Positions 8,820-17,236 of a stretch of DNA of 64,000 bases are shown one piece after another (position 1 is the stretch's first letter; every line of letters begins with the position of its first letter). The translations under genes were made by a program, and so were the position numbers. The DNA is from Cohnella sp. CFH 77786 (GTDB lineage Bacteria > Bacillota > Bacilli > Paenibacillales > Paenibacillaceae), in contig NZ_WJIB01000025.1 in NCBI RefSeq assembly GCF_019400745.1, positions 1-64,000 of the forward strand. The letters are read 5' to 3'. Under the pieces are notes generated by a model. The model was not told the DNA's origin and did not search any database. It worked only from the letters and a program-made list of their open reading frames with translations.

Positions 8820-9068
8820 ATGTTTGAAAAAATCAAAGCGATTATCGCGACCGTATGTGAGAACGATTCGCTTCGCGAGACGCTGACGCCGAGCAGCGAC
8901 TTGATTAACGATGTAGGTTTGGATTCACTGCAAATGATCACGTTTATTCTTGGCGTCGAAGAAGCGTTCGGCATCGAGATCGCTTATGAAGATTTGGATC
9001 TTTCTTGCCTGCTGTCGATCGAGGCTTTCATGGATTACTTGAATGGGTTGGAGAAAAAAATTGTCTAG
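8820..9068 (+). CDS. Acyl carrier protein (second of two)
   Basis: An 82-residue carrier protein with the phosphopantetheine serine at Ser36 in GLDSLQ, the canonical DSL motif. It continues into FILGVEEAFGIEI, typical of helix II. GGAGAGGTG before the ATG at 8820 sets the start. It is the first gene of an eleven-gene operon that ends at 18824. Its stop overlaps the start region of the ATP-grasp gene, so the two are translationally coupled. Coupling of a carrier protein to an ATP-grasp enzyme is known in butirosin biosynthesis (BtrI/BtrJ), where the ligase loads glutamate on the carrier. Confidence 0.9.
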   Translation: MFEKIKAIIATVCENDSLRETLTPSSDLINDVGLDSLQMITFILGVEEAFGIEIAYEDLDLSCLLSIEAFMDYLNGLEKKIV

Positions 9069-10386
9069 CATGCTGCTGGCCGGTACGTTTGATTCGGAGT
9101 CTTACTGGAGAGATGAAAAGTGCAGCAAGCTGCCCGCCATACCGGACAAGGAACGTTCGCGCATCGTCATGGCAATGGATGAGCTGATGGCCCCCTTGTG
9201 CAGCAGGAATGACACCCTGCTGACGCGGTTTCCGATGGAGGAAGCGCACAAGAACTATCTGGCAAGCATCGGTTTTCCATTTGCTCATATCTGCTCCGGA
9301 ACGTCCGGGGAGCACCCGAATCTCTTTCGCGTCCTAGGGGAAGGGAAAGACACGGACGACCGCCTGAAGAAGTTTGGAAGGATGTCCCCATATTCGGTTG
9401 TGCCGTACGTTCATGAGGTCATGACCAAATACGGATACGCGAACAAGCTGCCCTCGCTGGAGTCCGTAAAACGGGTGAATTCAAAGATGTATTCGGCCCG
9501 GTTGTCCGAACGGCTGCTCGGAACCTCCTACAGCAAGCCGGTGTATAGCGCGCAACAATTGCAGGAGTCCGCTCATTCCTTGTTTGAGCTTCATGGCTCG
9601 GTGTTGGTGAAAGACCCGTTCGGTGTTTCCGGGAAAGGTAATATCCTTCTTCAGACGGGGGGTTCGCTGGAAAGGTTCGTATCGTATATCCGGAAGCAGG
9701 AGGCGGAAGGCGCGAACACTTCCTTGCTTGTCGAGCCTTTTTTCGCCGTCGAACGCGACTTTTCGTGCCAGTTTGAGATCGCAGTAGACGGTGCATACCG
9801 GCTCGTCGGCCTGCAGCAGATGCTGAACAAGCAGTTCGCGTATGCAGGATCGGAAACGATGGAAGGAGCGGACATTCAAGCGTTGGAGTCCGCGGGCTAC
9901 TTCGCCGTAATGGAACAAGTTGCTTCGAGTCTTTATTTGGATGGCTATTTCGGCCACGTGTGCGTCGATTCGATGGTTTTATGGGGCGGGACCTTGGTGC
10001 CGATCGTGGAAATCAACGCGCGAAAATCGATGGGTCTGATCAACCATAAATTGGATCAAACGCTGGCGTGCGACGGTAAGAAAGGTTTTTTTACGTTTCG
10101 CTCTGTCGGCTGCCGCCATCGCTTTGATTACGGAATGTGGCTTCAGGAGCTCAAACATCGGGGTATCTTGTACCCGAATCATCAAGGGGAAGGGATTCTC
10201 CTTCTCTCCTCCGCGACGTTGTTCGCGGGTTTCGACGAAGCCCGGATCCCGGAAGCCGCAAACGGCAAGCCGGTCAAGGGCAGGCTTTACATGTCGGTCG
10301 TTGCCGGCGATTCAACCGGGAGAAAGAGATTGCTCGATCGTCTTCAAGAAAGCTTCGTTCAGTTAGGGGGAATGTGGTATGGCTAA
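9061..10386 (+). CDS. ATP-grasp ligase (BtrJ-like)
   Basis: A 441-residue ATP-grasp family ligase, which would activate a carboxylate as acyl phosphate and join it to an amine or thiol. The diagnostic parts are the central VLVKDPFGVSGKGN glycine-rich ATP loop (about residues 180-193) and the C-terminal metal-binding segment PIVEINARKSMG, whose Glu, Asn and Arg are the usual Mg/phosphate ligands. The TTG at 9061 is chosen with GGAG at 9050-9053; ATG at 9043 or 9070 are alternatives. It follows a carrier-protein gene with overlap, so loading an amino acid onto that carrier, as BtrJ does, is the favoured role. Its 3' end overlaps the glycosyltransferase gene by 8 bp. Confidence 0.8.
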   Translation: MSSMLLAGTFDSESYWRDEKCSKLPAIPDKERSRIVMAMDELMAPLCSRNDTLLTRFPMEEAHKNYLASIGFPFAHICSGTSGEHPNLFRVLGEGKDTDDRLKKFGRMSPYSVVPYVHEVMTKYGYANKLPSLESVKRVNSKMYSARLSERLLGTSYSKPVYSAQQLQESAHSLFELHGSVLVKDPFGVSGKGNILLQTGGSLERFVSYIRKQEAEGANTSLLVEPFFAVERDFSCQFEIAVDGAYRLVGLQQMLNKQFAYAGSETMEGADIQALESAGYFAVMEQVASSLYLDGYFGHVCVDSMVLWGGTLVPIVEINARKSMGLINHKLDQTLACDGKKGFFTFRSVGCRHRFDYGMWLQELKHRGILYPNHQGEGILLLSSATLFAGFDEARIPEAANGKPVKGRLYMSVVAGDSTGRKRLLDRLQESFVQLGGMWYG

Positions 10387-11494
10387 TCTTCCGAAGCCCC
10401 CGATCACACTCCTCGGTTCGGGCAACTCGCTGGGCGTGTACGTGCCTGCCGTGCAGGTAAGCTCGAACCTGAGCCGGCGCGGAATTCCGAATGAAATCTG
10501 CGTGCTGGAAAACACCTATTTCGAGGCGATCAAGGAGAAGGTCCCCGCTTACCGCAAAGCCTTTCATCACCATTTCGCGCTCGCCCGGAAAAGCGCCGAA
10601 TGGGCGCGCGACATCGCGGATTGCTTGGATCCGGTTAAAGTGACCCGGCTGCTGGAGCAATGGGGACGGGAGCGGCGGACTTGTTTTATCGCGTTCACGG
10701 GGTTTTGGATACCGATTCTGGAGCAGTACGAACGGCAAGCGGACGGACTTCGGTTGGAAATCGACATGCTCCATCTCGACGCCGTCCTCTCCCCTTCTTA
10801 TCTTGTTTACGGGGAGAGAACCCGTCCATATCGTCATGTCTGGTTCTATGACCTGCAGGGAGAACGGTTTACCCTGCAAATCCCGATCACCGAGGAGGCG
10901 CCGGTCCCGTTTCGCGATCGGGAAGAGCGTTATATCGCTCATGGCGGTGGATGGGGGATCGGAACGTATGCGCGGGCGGTTCAGGAGCTGTTGGATGCGG
11001 GCAAACAACTCGATGTGCTCGCCTATTATGACGAGGATATCAAGCCGCATGAACAAATACGCTATTTCAGGAACGATCCGGAATGGAGTCCCTGGATCAA
11101 GGACGGGCAAGGCCGGTATCCATTCCCGCCGCTTGCGCGGATCGATCATGGAGAGAAGCCCGTATATCTCAACCGAGAGTCGAACCCTCTGCTGTTCGAT
11201 GTCATTCGCAACGCTGCCGCCATTATCAGCAAACCGGGCGGCTATTCTTTAATGGAGTCGTTCGCGGCCGCGACGCCTTTCGTCTTTCTTGAACCCTTCG
11301 GCCGGCATGAGGCCGCCAATGCCGACTACTGGATCGCGCAGGGATTCGGCATCGCGTATGCGGATTGGAAATCCGAAGGGTTCCGGGCGGATATTCTGGA
11401 ACGCTTGCACGATAATCTTATGCGCGCGCGGGAGCGCTGCAATCACTATGGAGGTGTCAGCCATGCAGCCGAAAACGACACGGAAGTTCGATGA
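10379..11494 (+). CDS. GT-B fold glycosyltransferase, MurG/UGT-like
   Basis: A 371-residue protein with an N-terminal glycine-rich loop (LLGSGNSLGVYVPA) and a C-terminal nucleotide-sugar signature, SKPGGYSLMESFAAATPFVF followed by EPFGRHEAANADYW. This is the GT-B pattern of MurG and GT1 enzymes, where the PGG/ME(S) region holds the donor diphosphate and the last Glu/His contacts the ribose. Cytoplasmic. It lies between the ATP-grasp and radical SAM genes with overlapping ends (8 bp and 32 bp). Donor unknown; the deacetylase at 7855 makes an N-acetylaminosugar plausible. I do not recognise a characterised orthologue. Confidence 0.7.
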   Translation: MANLPKPPITLLGSGNSLGVYVPAVQVSSNLSRRGIPNEICVLENTYFEAIKEKVPAYRKAFHHHFALARKSAEWARDIADCLDPVKVTRLLEQWGRERRTCFIAFTGFWIPILEQYERQADGLRLEIDMLHLDAVLSPSYLVYGERTRPYRHVWFYDLQGERFTLQIPITEEAPVPFRDREERYIAHGGGWGIGTYARAVQELLDAGKQLDVLAYYDEDIKPHEQIRYFRNDPEWSPWIKDGQGRYPFPPLARIDHGEKPVYLNRESNPLLFDVIRNAAAIISKPGGYSLMESFAAATPFVFLEPFGRHEAANADYWIAQGFGIAYADWKSEGFRADILERLHDNLMRARERCNHYGGVSHAAENDTEVR

Positions 11495-12632
11495 GCGTGT
11501 GTTTAACGATTTGAAGCGAACGATTATGAATATGTCGCGCGCCAGCCGCCTCAGGGCGATCGACAGCCGATATGCGATGGAGGTTCCCGAGGATATCGGC
11601 ATTAAGCTGAACAATGGGTGCAATCTCCGTTGCAAACATTGCTACGAATGGAATGCCGATGGCTTTCACTGGGAGATGTCCAAGGAGGAACAGGGGAAGG
11701 AAATCGACATCGCTTTGGTCGAGAAGGTTCTTGCTTTTACGTCGGAAAAGAAGTCGAAGATCTATCTTTGGGGAGGGGAACCGCTCTATTACAGCAAGTT
11801 CGATCAACTTGCCGGCCTTTTGGAGAAAGACCCGCGCACGACCACGATCTGCACGAACGCCATCTTGCTTGAACAGAACCTGGACTCCCTGTTGAAGATA
11901 GGGGAAGGACTCGTCGTTCTCGTCAGTTTGGAGGGATTCGAGGAAGAGAACGATGCCATTCGGGGAAAAGGAACCTACAAGAAGGTCGTCAAAGCGGTGG
12001 AATGCCTGCTCGATCTTCAAAAGCGGAACATTTTCAAGGGCAAAGTTTCCATTAGCCTGACCATGAACGATCTGATGATTCCAAAGCTGTTCGATTTTAT
12101 GGCGCACTTCGAAAAGTTGGGCGTCGATTCCGTGTATTTCGTATATCCGTGGTATATATCCCCGGAAGCGGCGGCGGACATGGACGACTTCTACATTCGG
12201 GAATTCAACTGGCTGGATCCCATCCAGCAAGGCCGCTGCAGTTGGCATTCTTTCACTTTCCGCATCGCCGAGGAGAATATTGAATCGCTGAAACGCGAGG
12301 TTCGCCGAATCTCCGAGCACACCTGGAGCAGCCGTATCCGGTTCATGCCGGCATTGGAACAGGATGAAATCGAGGACTTCGTCAAAGGCATTCAGAAAAC
12401 GGGGATGAATCGAAAGGAATGCTTGGCCATTTCGACGCGTATGGATGTTCTGCCGAGCGGCAACGTCACGCCGTGCAAGTTCTTTCCCGAAATGGCGGTC
12501 GGTAACCTGAGCGAGGCAAGCGTTAAGGATGTATGGCATGGCGAAGCTTACAGCAAGCACCGCGAGGTGCTGTCCTGCGGACTCATGCCGGTCTGTTCGC
12601 GTTGCGGACTGCTCTATCATTACGGTCGTTAA
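11463..12632 (+). CDS. Radical SAM enzyme with SPASM-like C-terminus
   Basis: A 389-residue radical S-adenosylmethionine enzyme. The [4Fe-4S] cluster motif CxxxCxxC is at Cys53, Cys57 and Cys60 (CNLRCKHC), followed by the GGEP-like motif WGGEPLYY. The C-terminal region has the SPASM/twitch cysteine pattern: Cys320, TPCKFF, then LSCG...CSRCG close to the end. That pattern binds extra Fe-S clusters in enzymes modifying peptides, sugars or carrier-bound substrates. The ATG at 11463 is chosen for its GGAGGTG site; it overlaps the glycosyltransferase by 32 bp. No precursor-peptide gene is visible nearby, so a carrier-bound amino acid or glycoside is a more likely substrate than a RiPP precursor. 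Confidence 0.88.
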   Translation: MQPKTTRKFDERVFNDLKRTIMNMSRASRLRAIDSRYAMEVPEDIGIKLNNGCNLRCKHCYEWNADGFHWEMSKEEQGKEIDIALVEKVLAFTSEKKSKIYLWGGEPLYYSKFDQLAGLLEKDPRTTTICTNAILLEQNLDSLLKIGEGLVVLVSLEGFEEENDAIRGKGTYKKVVKAVECLLDLQKRNIFKGKVSISLTMNDLMIPKLFDFMAHFEKLGVDSVYFVYPWYISPEAAADMDDFYIREFNWLDPIQQGRCSWHSFTFRIAEENIESLKREVRRISEHTWSSRIRFMPALEQDEIEDFVKGIQKTGMNRKECLAISTRMDVLPSGNVTPCKFFPEMAVGNLSEASVKDVWHGEAYSKHREVLSCGLMPVCSRCGLLYHYGR

Positions 12633-12666
12633 CTATGAAAGAAATAGACGCGGGAGGATTCGGCGA

Positions 12667-13656
12667 TTGGAAGCGATCAGAGTGGAGCGGCTAGCCAAAG
12701 ATTTTACCTATTATACGAAAGAAGTCGGCATCAAGCATTCTCTCAAAAACCTCTTCTACCGTAAAACCTTGATCAAAAACGCGGTCAAAGAGATCTCCTT
12801 TTCCATTGAGAAGGGAGAGATGGTGGCTTTTCTGGGGCCGAACGGCGCCGGCAAAACAACGACGCTGAAGATGCTTTCCGGCATCTTGTTTCCGACAAGC
12901 GGGGAACTGTCCGTCCTGGGCTTCAGGCCCTATGAACGGAAAAAGGAGTTCAAGAAGCAGTTCGCGATCGTCATGGGACAGAAGAGTCAGCTGTGGACAG
13001 ACTTGCCTGCCGCCGAATCCATCCTGCTGAATAAGTACATTTACCAAGTGGACGACCGACAATACGAGCAGACGATGGAAGAACTAGTAGATCTGCTTGA
13101 CGTAAGGCAAATCCTGAATGTGCAAGTCAGACGTCTCTCGCTTGGCGAACGGATGAAGATGGAGCTGATCGCGGCGCTTGTCCATAAGCCGAAGCTGCTG
13201 TTTCTGGATGAACCGACGATCGGGCTTGATATCGTCACCCAAAGGAAAGTGCGCGAGTTTCTAAAGTACTATAACGCGTATCATCGCACGACGATTATTC
13301 TGACGAGCCACTATATGAAGGATATTGAGGATTTGTGCAAGCGGACACTCATTATCAATGAGGGGAATCTCGTCTACGACGGAGACTTGAAGCGAATCGA
13401 CGATGTGTTGAACGAGACCAAAATCATCAGGTTGAAGTTCGCGGAACACGTGGTTCCTGAAAGGCTGCAGCCTTTCGGAGTGGTCCGGGAGGCGAACGGC
13501 TATCAGGCAACGCTTGAAATCGCGAAGGATCGGATTCGCCCGGCTTCACGTGATTTATTGTCCGTTTTTCCGATCGAAGACATCACGATCGAAGACATCC
13601 CGATCGAGGAAGTCGTCGTCTCGTTGTATAGAAGGGACCAGCAGGTGCCGGTATGA
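12667..13656 (+). CDS. ABC exporter ATPase (ABC-2 type)
   Basis: A 329-residue ABC ATPase. Walker A GPNGAGKT is at residues 57-64, the signature is LSLGERMKMEL (instead of LSGGQ), and Walker B is LLFLDEPTIGLD. It has an extra N-terminal segment (residues 10-35) and a C-terminal regulatory tail with a small internal repeat (IEDITIEDIPIEE). It belongs to the group paired with two ABC-2 permeases, as encoded directly downstream (4-bp overlap with the next start). TTG start at 12667 with GGGAGGA upstream. Likely exports the cluster product or gives self-protection. Confidence 0.9.
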   Translation: MEAIRVERLAKDFTYYTKEVGIKHSLKNLFYRKTLIKNAVKEISFSIEKGEMVAFLGPNGAGKTTTLKMLSGILFPTSGELSVLGFRPYERKKEFKKQFAIVMGQKSQLWTDLPAAESILLNKYIYQVDDRQYEQTMEELVDLLDVRQILNVQVRRLSLGERMKMELIAALVHKPKLLFLDEPTIGLDIVTQRKVREFLKYYNAYHRTTIILTSHYMKDIEDLCKRTLIINEGNLVYDGDLKRIDDVLNETKIIRLKFAEHVVPERLQPFGVVREANGYQATLEIAKDRIRPASRDLLSVFPIEDITIEDIPIEEVVVSLYRRDQQVPV

Positions 13657-14468
13657 GCCAGAGCCAGTACCCGAAATATTTACGCGTATTCAAGCTTGGC
13701 GTTCAATCGTCGATGGAGTATCGGACGGATTTTGCGTTCTCTTTGATCAGCGCATTCTTTCCCATACTGATTCAATACTATATTTGGTCATCGGTATACG
13801 GCAGATCCGAGTCTTCGCAGTTTTTCGGTTACAGTTACGGCGAGATGATTCTCTACACGATCGTGGCGGCCATCGTGACCAAGATCGTCACGACGGACAT
13901 GGCTCATGCGATCGCCTCGGAGATCAAGGATGGGGCTTTAAGCAAGTATCTGATTCAGCCTGTCAGTTATTTCGGCTTGAAACTGTTTACGATGCTTGGG
14001 CAGAAATTGTTTTTTTTCTCGGTGATGCTGCTGGTCATGTTCCTTACGCTCATTTATTTTTCCGACGCGTTCGGGATTCGGATTTCTTTCGTCACCTTGC
14101 TTTTTTTTATCCTTTCCATGGTGTTGTCTTTGCTGCTGAACTTCTTCATTTCGTATACGATTGCGGCAATTGCGTTCAAACTCTCGGAAATCTCGTATTT
14201 TTTCGAAATGACCGGCTTGTTCGTCATTATATTGAGCGGGGGAGTATTCCCGATCGAGGTCTTCGGTTCGACTTTGAACGAGGTACTGGACTGCCTGCCG
14301 TTTAAGTACACGATTTATTTCCCTTCGAATGTCATTAACGGAAGGTTGACGATGGAGGAGATCCTTAACGGGTTGCTCATGCAGCTCTTCTGGCTAACCG
14401 CTATGTACCTGATCTCTCGAGCCGCGTGGCGCGCGGGACTAAGAAAGTATCTCGGGTTGGGGGGATAG
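13653..14468 (+). CDS. ABC-2 type exporter permease, first subunit
   Basis: A 271-residue polytopic membrane protein with six predicted membrane segments and little soluble sequence. SMEYRTDFAFSL near the N-terminus is typical of the ABC-2 permeases that occur in pairs with this ATPase type. It overlaps the ATPase stop by 4 bp and is 3 bp from the second permease, so the three are one exporter. Substrate not predictable from sequence; context suggests the metabolite made by the surrounding enzymes. Confidence 0.87.
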   Translation: MSQSQYPKYLRVFKLGVQSSMEYRTDFAFSLISAFFPILIQYYIWSSVYGRSESSQFFGYSYGEMILYTIVAAIVTKIVTTDMAHAIASEIKDGALSKYLIQPVSYFGLKLFTMLGQKLFFFSVMLLVMFLTLIYFSDAFGIRISFVTLLFFILSMVLSLLLNFFISYTIAAIAFKLSEISYFFEMTGLFVIILSGGVFPIEVFGSTLNEVLDCLPFKYTIYFPSNVINGRLTMEEILNGLLMQLFWLTAMYLISRAAWRAGLRKYLGLGG

Positions 14469-14471
14469 CTG

Positions 14472-15284
14472 TTGGAGAGCAGGCTCGGTAATTTTAAAAA
14501 CTATCTAGTCATTTATTGGCTTTTCATTAAGAACTGCTTTATCGCGCAGTTGGAGTACCGTACGAATTTCGTGCTAGGTATCGCAGTCGAAATCGCTTAT
14601 TTATTTTCAAAGCTGTTGTATGTTGTCGTCGTTTACCAGACGGACCTGCATATCGGATCCATTGGCCCGGACGGCATTCTGATGTTCGTCGGCACCTACA
14701 CGATGATGACGGGCTTCTATGCAGGTTTGTTCTTCCCCAACTTTGTTCGCGTCTCCGAGTATATCCGTTCGGGCGCGCTCGACTTGCTGATGGTAAAGCC
14801 GGTATCGCTGCAGTTTTTAGTGACGCTCCGTTATATCGATCTCGGAATGCCGATTCCGAATCTCATCGCCGGCGGGACGATGGTGGCGATCGGCTGGAGG
14901 GCGCTTGATATTCCCGTCACCGCATACCATCTGACTGTGTTCGTGTTTTATTTGATAATGGCTTTGACAATCACGTACAGCTTGATGTTTATTCCTGCGC
15001 TGCTATCCTTCTGGTTCGTCAATACGGGAGGGCTGGCCGGTATTTTCTACGCGATCTGGGATGCCAACAATATGCCGATGCCGATCTATTCGCGGCTTAT
15101 TCAGAGGATTGGAGTCTATGTGCTGCCCTTTCTCGTGATCACGAATTTTGCGCCCATGATGGTTATGGACCGGCTTACTCCCACCCAAGCCACCTGGGGG
15201 GTATGCGTGTCGATTCTATTGCTCGTGTTCGTCCGATTATTGTGGAATAAAGCGATTCGTAACTACAGCAGCGCTAGCGGCTGA
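14472..15284 (+). CDS. ABC-2 type exporter permease, second subunit
   Basis: A 270-residue membrane protein with six predicted segments. The N-terminal QLEYRTNFVLGI echoes the MEYRTDFAF of the neighbouring permease, indicating the two are paralogous halves of a heterodimeric channel. The start is TTG at 14472. GGGTTGGGGGGA just upstream can serve as ribosome site. Ends six bases before the first methyltransferase region, keeping the operon continuous. Confidence 0.87.
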   Translation: MESRLGNFKNYLVIYWLFIKNCFIAQLEYRTNFVLGIAVEIAYLFSKLLYVVVVYQTDLHIGSIGPDGILMFVGTYTMMTGFYAGLFFPNFVRVSEYIRSGALDLLMVKPVSLQFLVTLRYIDLGMPIPNLIAGGTMVAIGWRALDIPVTAYHLTVFVFYLIMALTITYSLMFIPALLSFWFVNTGGLAGIFYAIWDANNMPMPIYSRLIQRIGVYVLPFLVITNFAPMMVMDRLTPTQATWGVCVSILLLVFVRLLWNKAIRNYSSASG

Positions 15285-15304
15285 GTTGTATGGGGGGAAA
15301 ACCG

Positions 15305-16231
15305 ATGAAGACGAAATGGACATTATCCGGCATTGACCTTGTCTGTCCAAGCTGCAAAGGCAGTCTGAGCGATTCGGAAGCAAGCTTGGATTGCGAAGGC
15401 TGCGGCCAACGCTACGAGAAGGCGGAAGGCATTCCCGTGATGTTGTCAAAATCCGATCCGTCGGCGGCGCGAAAGGAAGAGATACAAACGATCTTCACCT
15501 CCATTAACCAAGTGTTGGAGAATAAAGGGTTGTCCCGGTTTTCAACCTTCGTGAACTGGGGCTATGCGCCGCTTGATGAGGAGGAGGGGAGTTCAAGACC
15601 TGGCGCCATCAACCAAAGCTCCATTCGGCTGCTGCAGGAAATCATCGGCGATCACGATCTTGCGAATCTTGATGTTCTGGAGATTGGTTGCGGGAGGGGC
15701 GGCAACATTAACGCGCTGTGCAGGAGCTTCGGTCCCCGAAGCGTGGTCGGCCTCGATCTTACCCCATCGAACATCGTGTTTTGCGAGCGAAACAACCGAT
15801 TTGACCATGCGCACTTTTGCGTCGGCGACGCGGAAGAGCTGCCAATCGGCTCGGGCTCGTGCGATGTTGTGCTGAATATCGAGTCTTCGCATCTGTATCC
15901 GAATATAGGGCGCTTCTATGAAGAAGTGTACCGGGTGCTCAAGCCGGGCGGTCTATTCCTCTATGCCGACGTTCTAAACGCGCCTGAGTTTGAGGTCAAC
16001 GAAGCGGAATTGCATCGGCTTGGCTTCCGTATGACACTCAGCCGCGACATTACGCCCAATGTGCTTCGCTCCGGCGACGCATCGCTTAGGAGCCGGATTC
16101 ATGCGCTTGACGGTACATTCGGGAACGACGACGGCACGCTGGAATGGTTGGAAGCGCCCGGCACGCAGAACCACAAGGATATGATGGACGGCAGAAGGCT
16201 GTTCAAGATTCTACACTTTGTCAAAGGTTGA
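15305..16231 (+). CDS. Zinc-ribbon SAM-dependent methyltransferase (first tandem copy)
   Basis: A 308-residue class I methyltransferase preceded by a small Trm112-like zinc ribbon: CPSC (residues 14-17) and CEGC. The SAM site is VLEIGCGRGGN (motif I), with VVGLDLT for the ribose-binding acidic residue and VGDAEELPIGSGSCDVV for motifs II/III. YRVLKPGGLFLYAD completes the Rossmann pattern. GGGGGG at 15292-15297 favours the ATG at 15305; the ATG at 15290 would lie upstream of that site. It is about half identical by eye to the next gene, so this is a tandem duplication. Substrate unknown; the fold is used for sugar, polyketide and C- or O-methylation. Confidence 0.87.
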   Translation: MKTKWTLSGIDLVCPSCKGSLSDSEASLDCEGCGQRYEKAEGIPVMLSKSDPSAARKEEIQTIFTSINQVLENKGLSRFSTFVNWGYAPLDEEEGSSRPGAINQSSIRLLQEIIGDHDLANLDVLEIGCGRGGNINALCRSFGPRSVVGLDLTPSNIVFCERNNRFDHAHFCVGDAEELPIGSGSCDVVLNIESSHLYPNIGRFYEEVYRVLKPGGLFLYADVLNAPEFEVNEAELHRLGFRMTLSRDITPNVLRSGDASLRSRIHALDGTFGNDDGTLEWLEAPGTQNHKDMMDGRRLFKILHFVKG

Positions 16232-16282
16232 CGCGGGAGGATCCGGTTCGGGTTCAATCCCTATATGCAGGAGGGTCTATCC

Positions 16283-17236
16283 ATGAGTTTACGGTGGCCG
16301 CCAGTCGGAATAGCTTTAGTATGTCCCCGCTGCAAGCATCGGCTGGAGGAAACGGAAGTGCAGCTGCAGTGTCTCGTTTGCGCTGCCCGCTATGAGGTTC
16401 TTGCAAGCGGCGCGCCTTGCCTTCTGTCCGTCTCGCCGGAGCGGGAGAACGGGGCAGCCGCGCGCAAAGACGAGGTCAAGCGCATGTTCACCGCTTTTCA
16501 TCAGGCTCTGGAGGAGAACGGCTTGTCCCGTTTCTGCAAGTTTATCAATTGGGGTTATGCCGCTGAGGAAGATACGGCTTCCGTCCTGACGGCGGGCGTC
16601 AATCACAACTCGATCCGCTTGTTGAAGGAGATCTTAAACGGCCTGGATCTAACCGGCATGGATATATTGGAAGTAGCATGCGGGAGAGGCGGCAACGTCC
16701 GCGAACTTTTCAAGAGCTGGAGCCCGCGCAGCGTGGTGGGCCTTGATTTGACAGAGGCGAACATTGCGTTCTGTCAGACGAACAACAGGCATCCTCACTC
16801 TTATTTCTTCGTGGGAGACGCAGAGGAGCTTCCGATCGGTACGGAGTGCTGCGATATCGTGCTGAATGTTGAATCGTCCGATCTTTATCCGCACATTGAT
16901 TCCTTTTACATGGAGGTCTACCGGGTATTGAAGCCGGGCGGCATGTTCGTCTATGCTGACGACTTGGCGGCAGAGAAGTTCGAGGAAGGAGAGCGTTATT
17001 TGCGCAATCTGGGCTTTGAGCTTCAGCAATCGCGCGACATTACGGATAACGCCCTTCGTTCAAGCGATCTTGCTTTGCGGAATCGGTTGGCCGCGTTCGG
17101 CGGGTCCGACCGAATGAACGAAGAGATCATAAGTACGATGGGCGTTCCGGGAACGCCCATATACGACGACATGCGAAGCGGGAAGCGCAAGTACAAGATC
17201 TTGCATTTTCGCAAGCCAGCGAGTCACGATGCGTGA
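16283..17236 (+). CDS. Zinc-ribbon SAM-dependent methyltransferase (second tandem copy)
   Basis: A 317-residue paralogue of the preceding methyltransferase, with the same build: zinc ribbon (CPRC, then CLVC), motif I VACGRGGNV, VVGLDLTEANIAFC, VGDAEELPIGTECCD and YRVLKPGGMFVYAD. Motif I has Val-Ala-Cys where the first copy has Ile-Gly-Cys. GGAGGG at 16270-16275 sets the ATG at 16283. Its end overlaps the start of the ketosynthase-like gene by 8 bp. Keeping two diverged copies side by side suggests two methylation steps or a heterodimer. Confidence 0.87.
   Translation: MSLRWPPVGIALVCPRCKHRLEETEVQLQCLVCAARYEVLASGAPCLLSVSPERENGAAARKDEVKRMFTAFHQALEENGLSRFCKFINWGYAAEEDTASVLTAGVNHNSIRLLKEILNGLDLTGMDILEVACGRGGNVRELFKSWSPRSVVGLDLTEANIAFCQTNNRHPHSYFFVGDAEELPIGTECCDIVLNVESSDLYPHIDSFYMEVYRVLKPGGMFVYADDLAAEKFEEGERYLRNLGFELQQSRDITDNALRSSDLALRNRLAAFGGSDRMNEEIISTMGVPGTPIYDDMRSGKRKYKILHFRKPASHDA

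Noticed and set aside
11457-12620. 387-codon minus-strand frame opposite the radical SAM gene
   Set aside because: It is the antisense of a clear radical SAM enzyme with cysteine motifs. Composition is not protein-like and it has no ribosome site.
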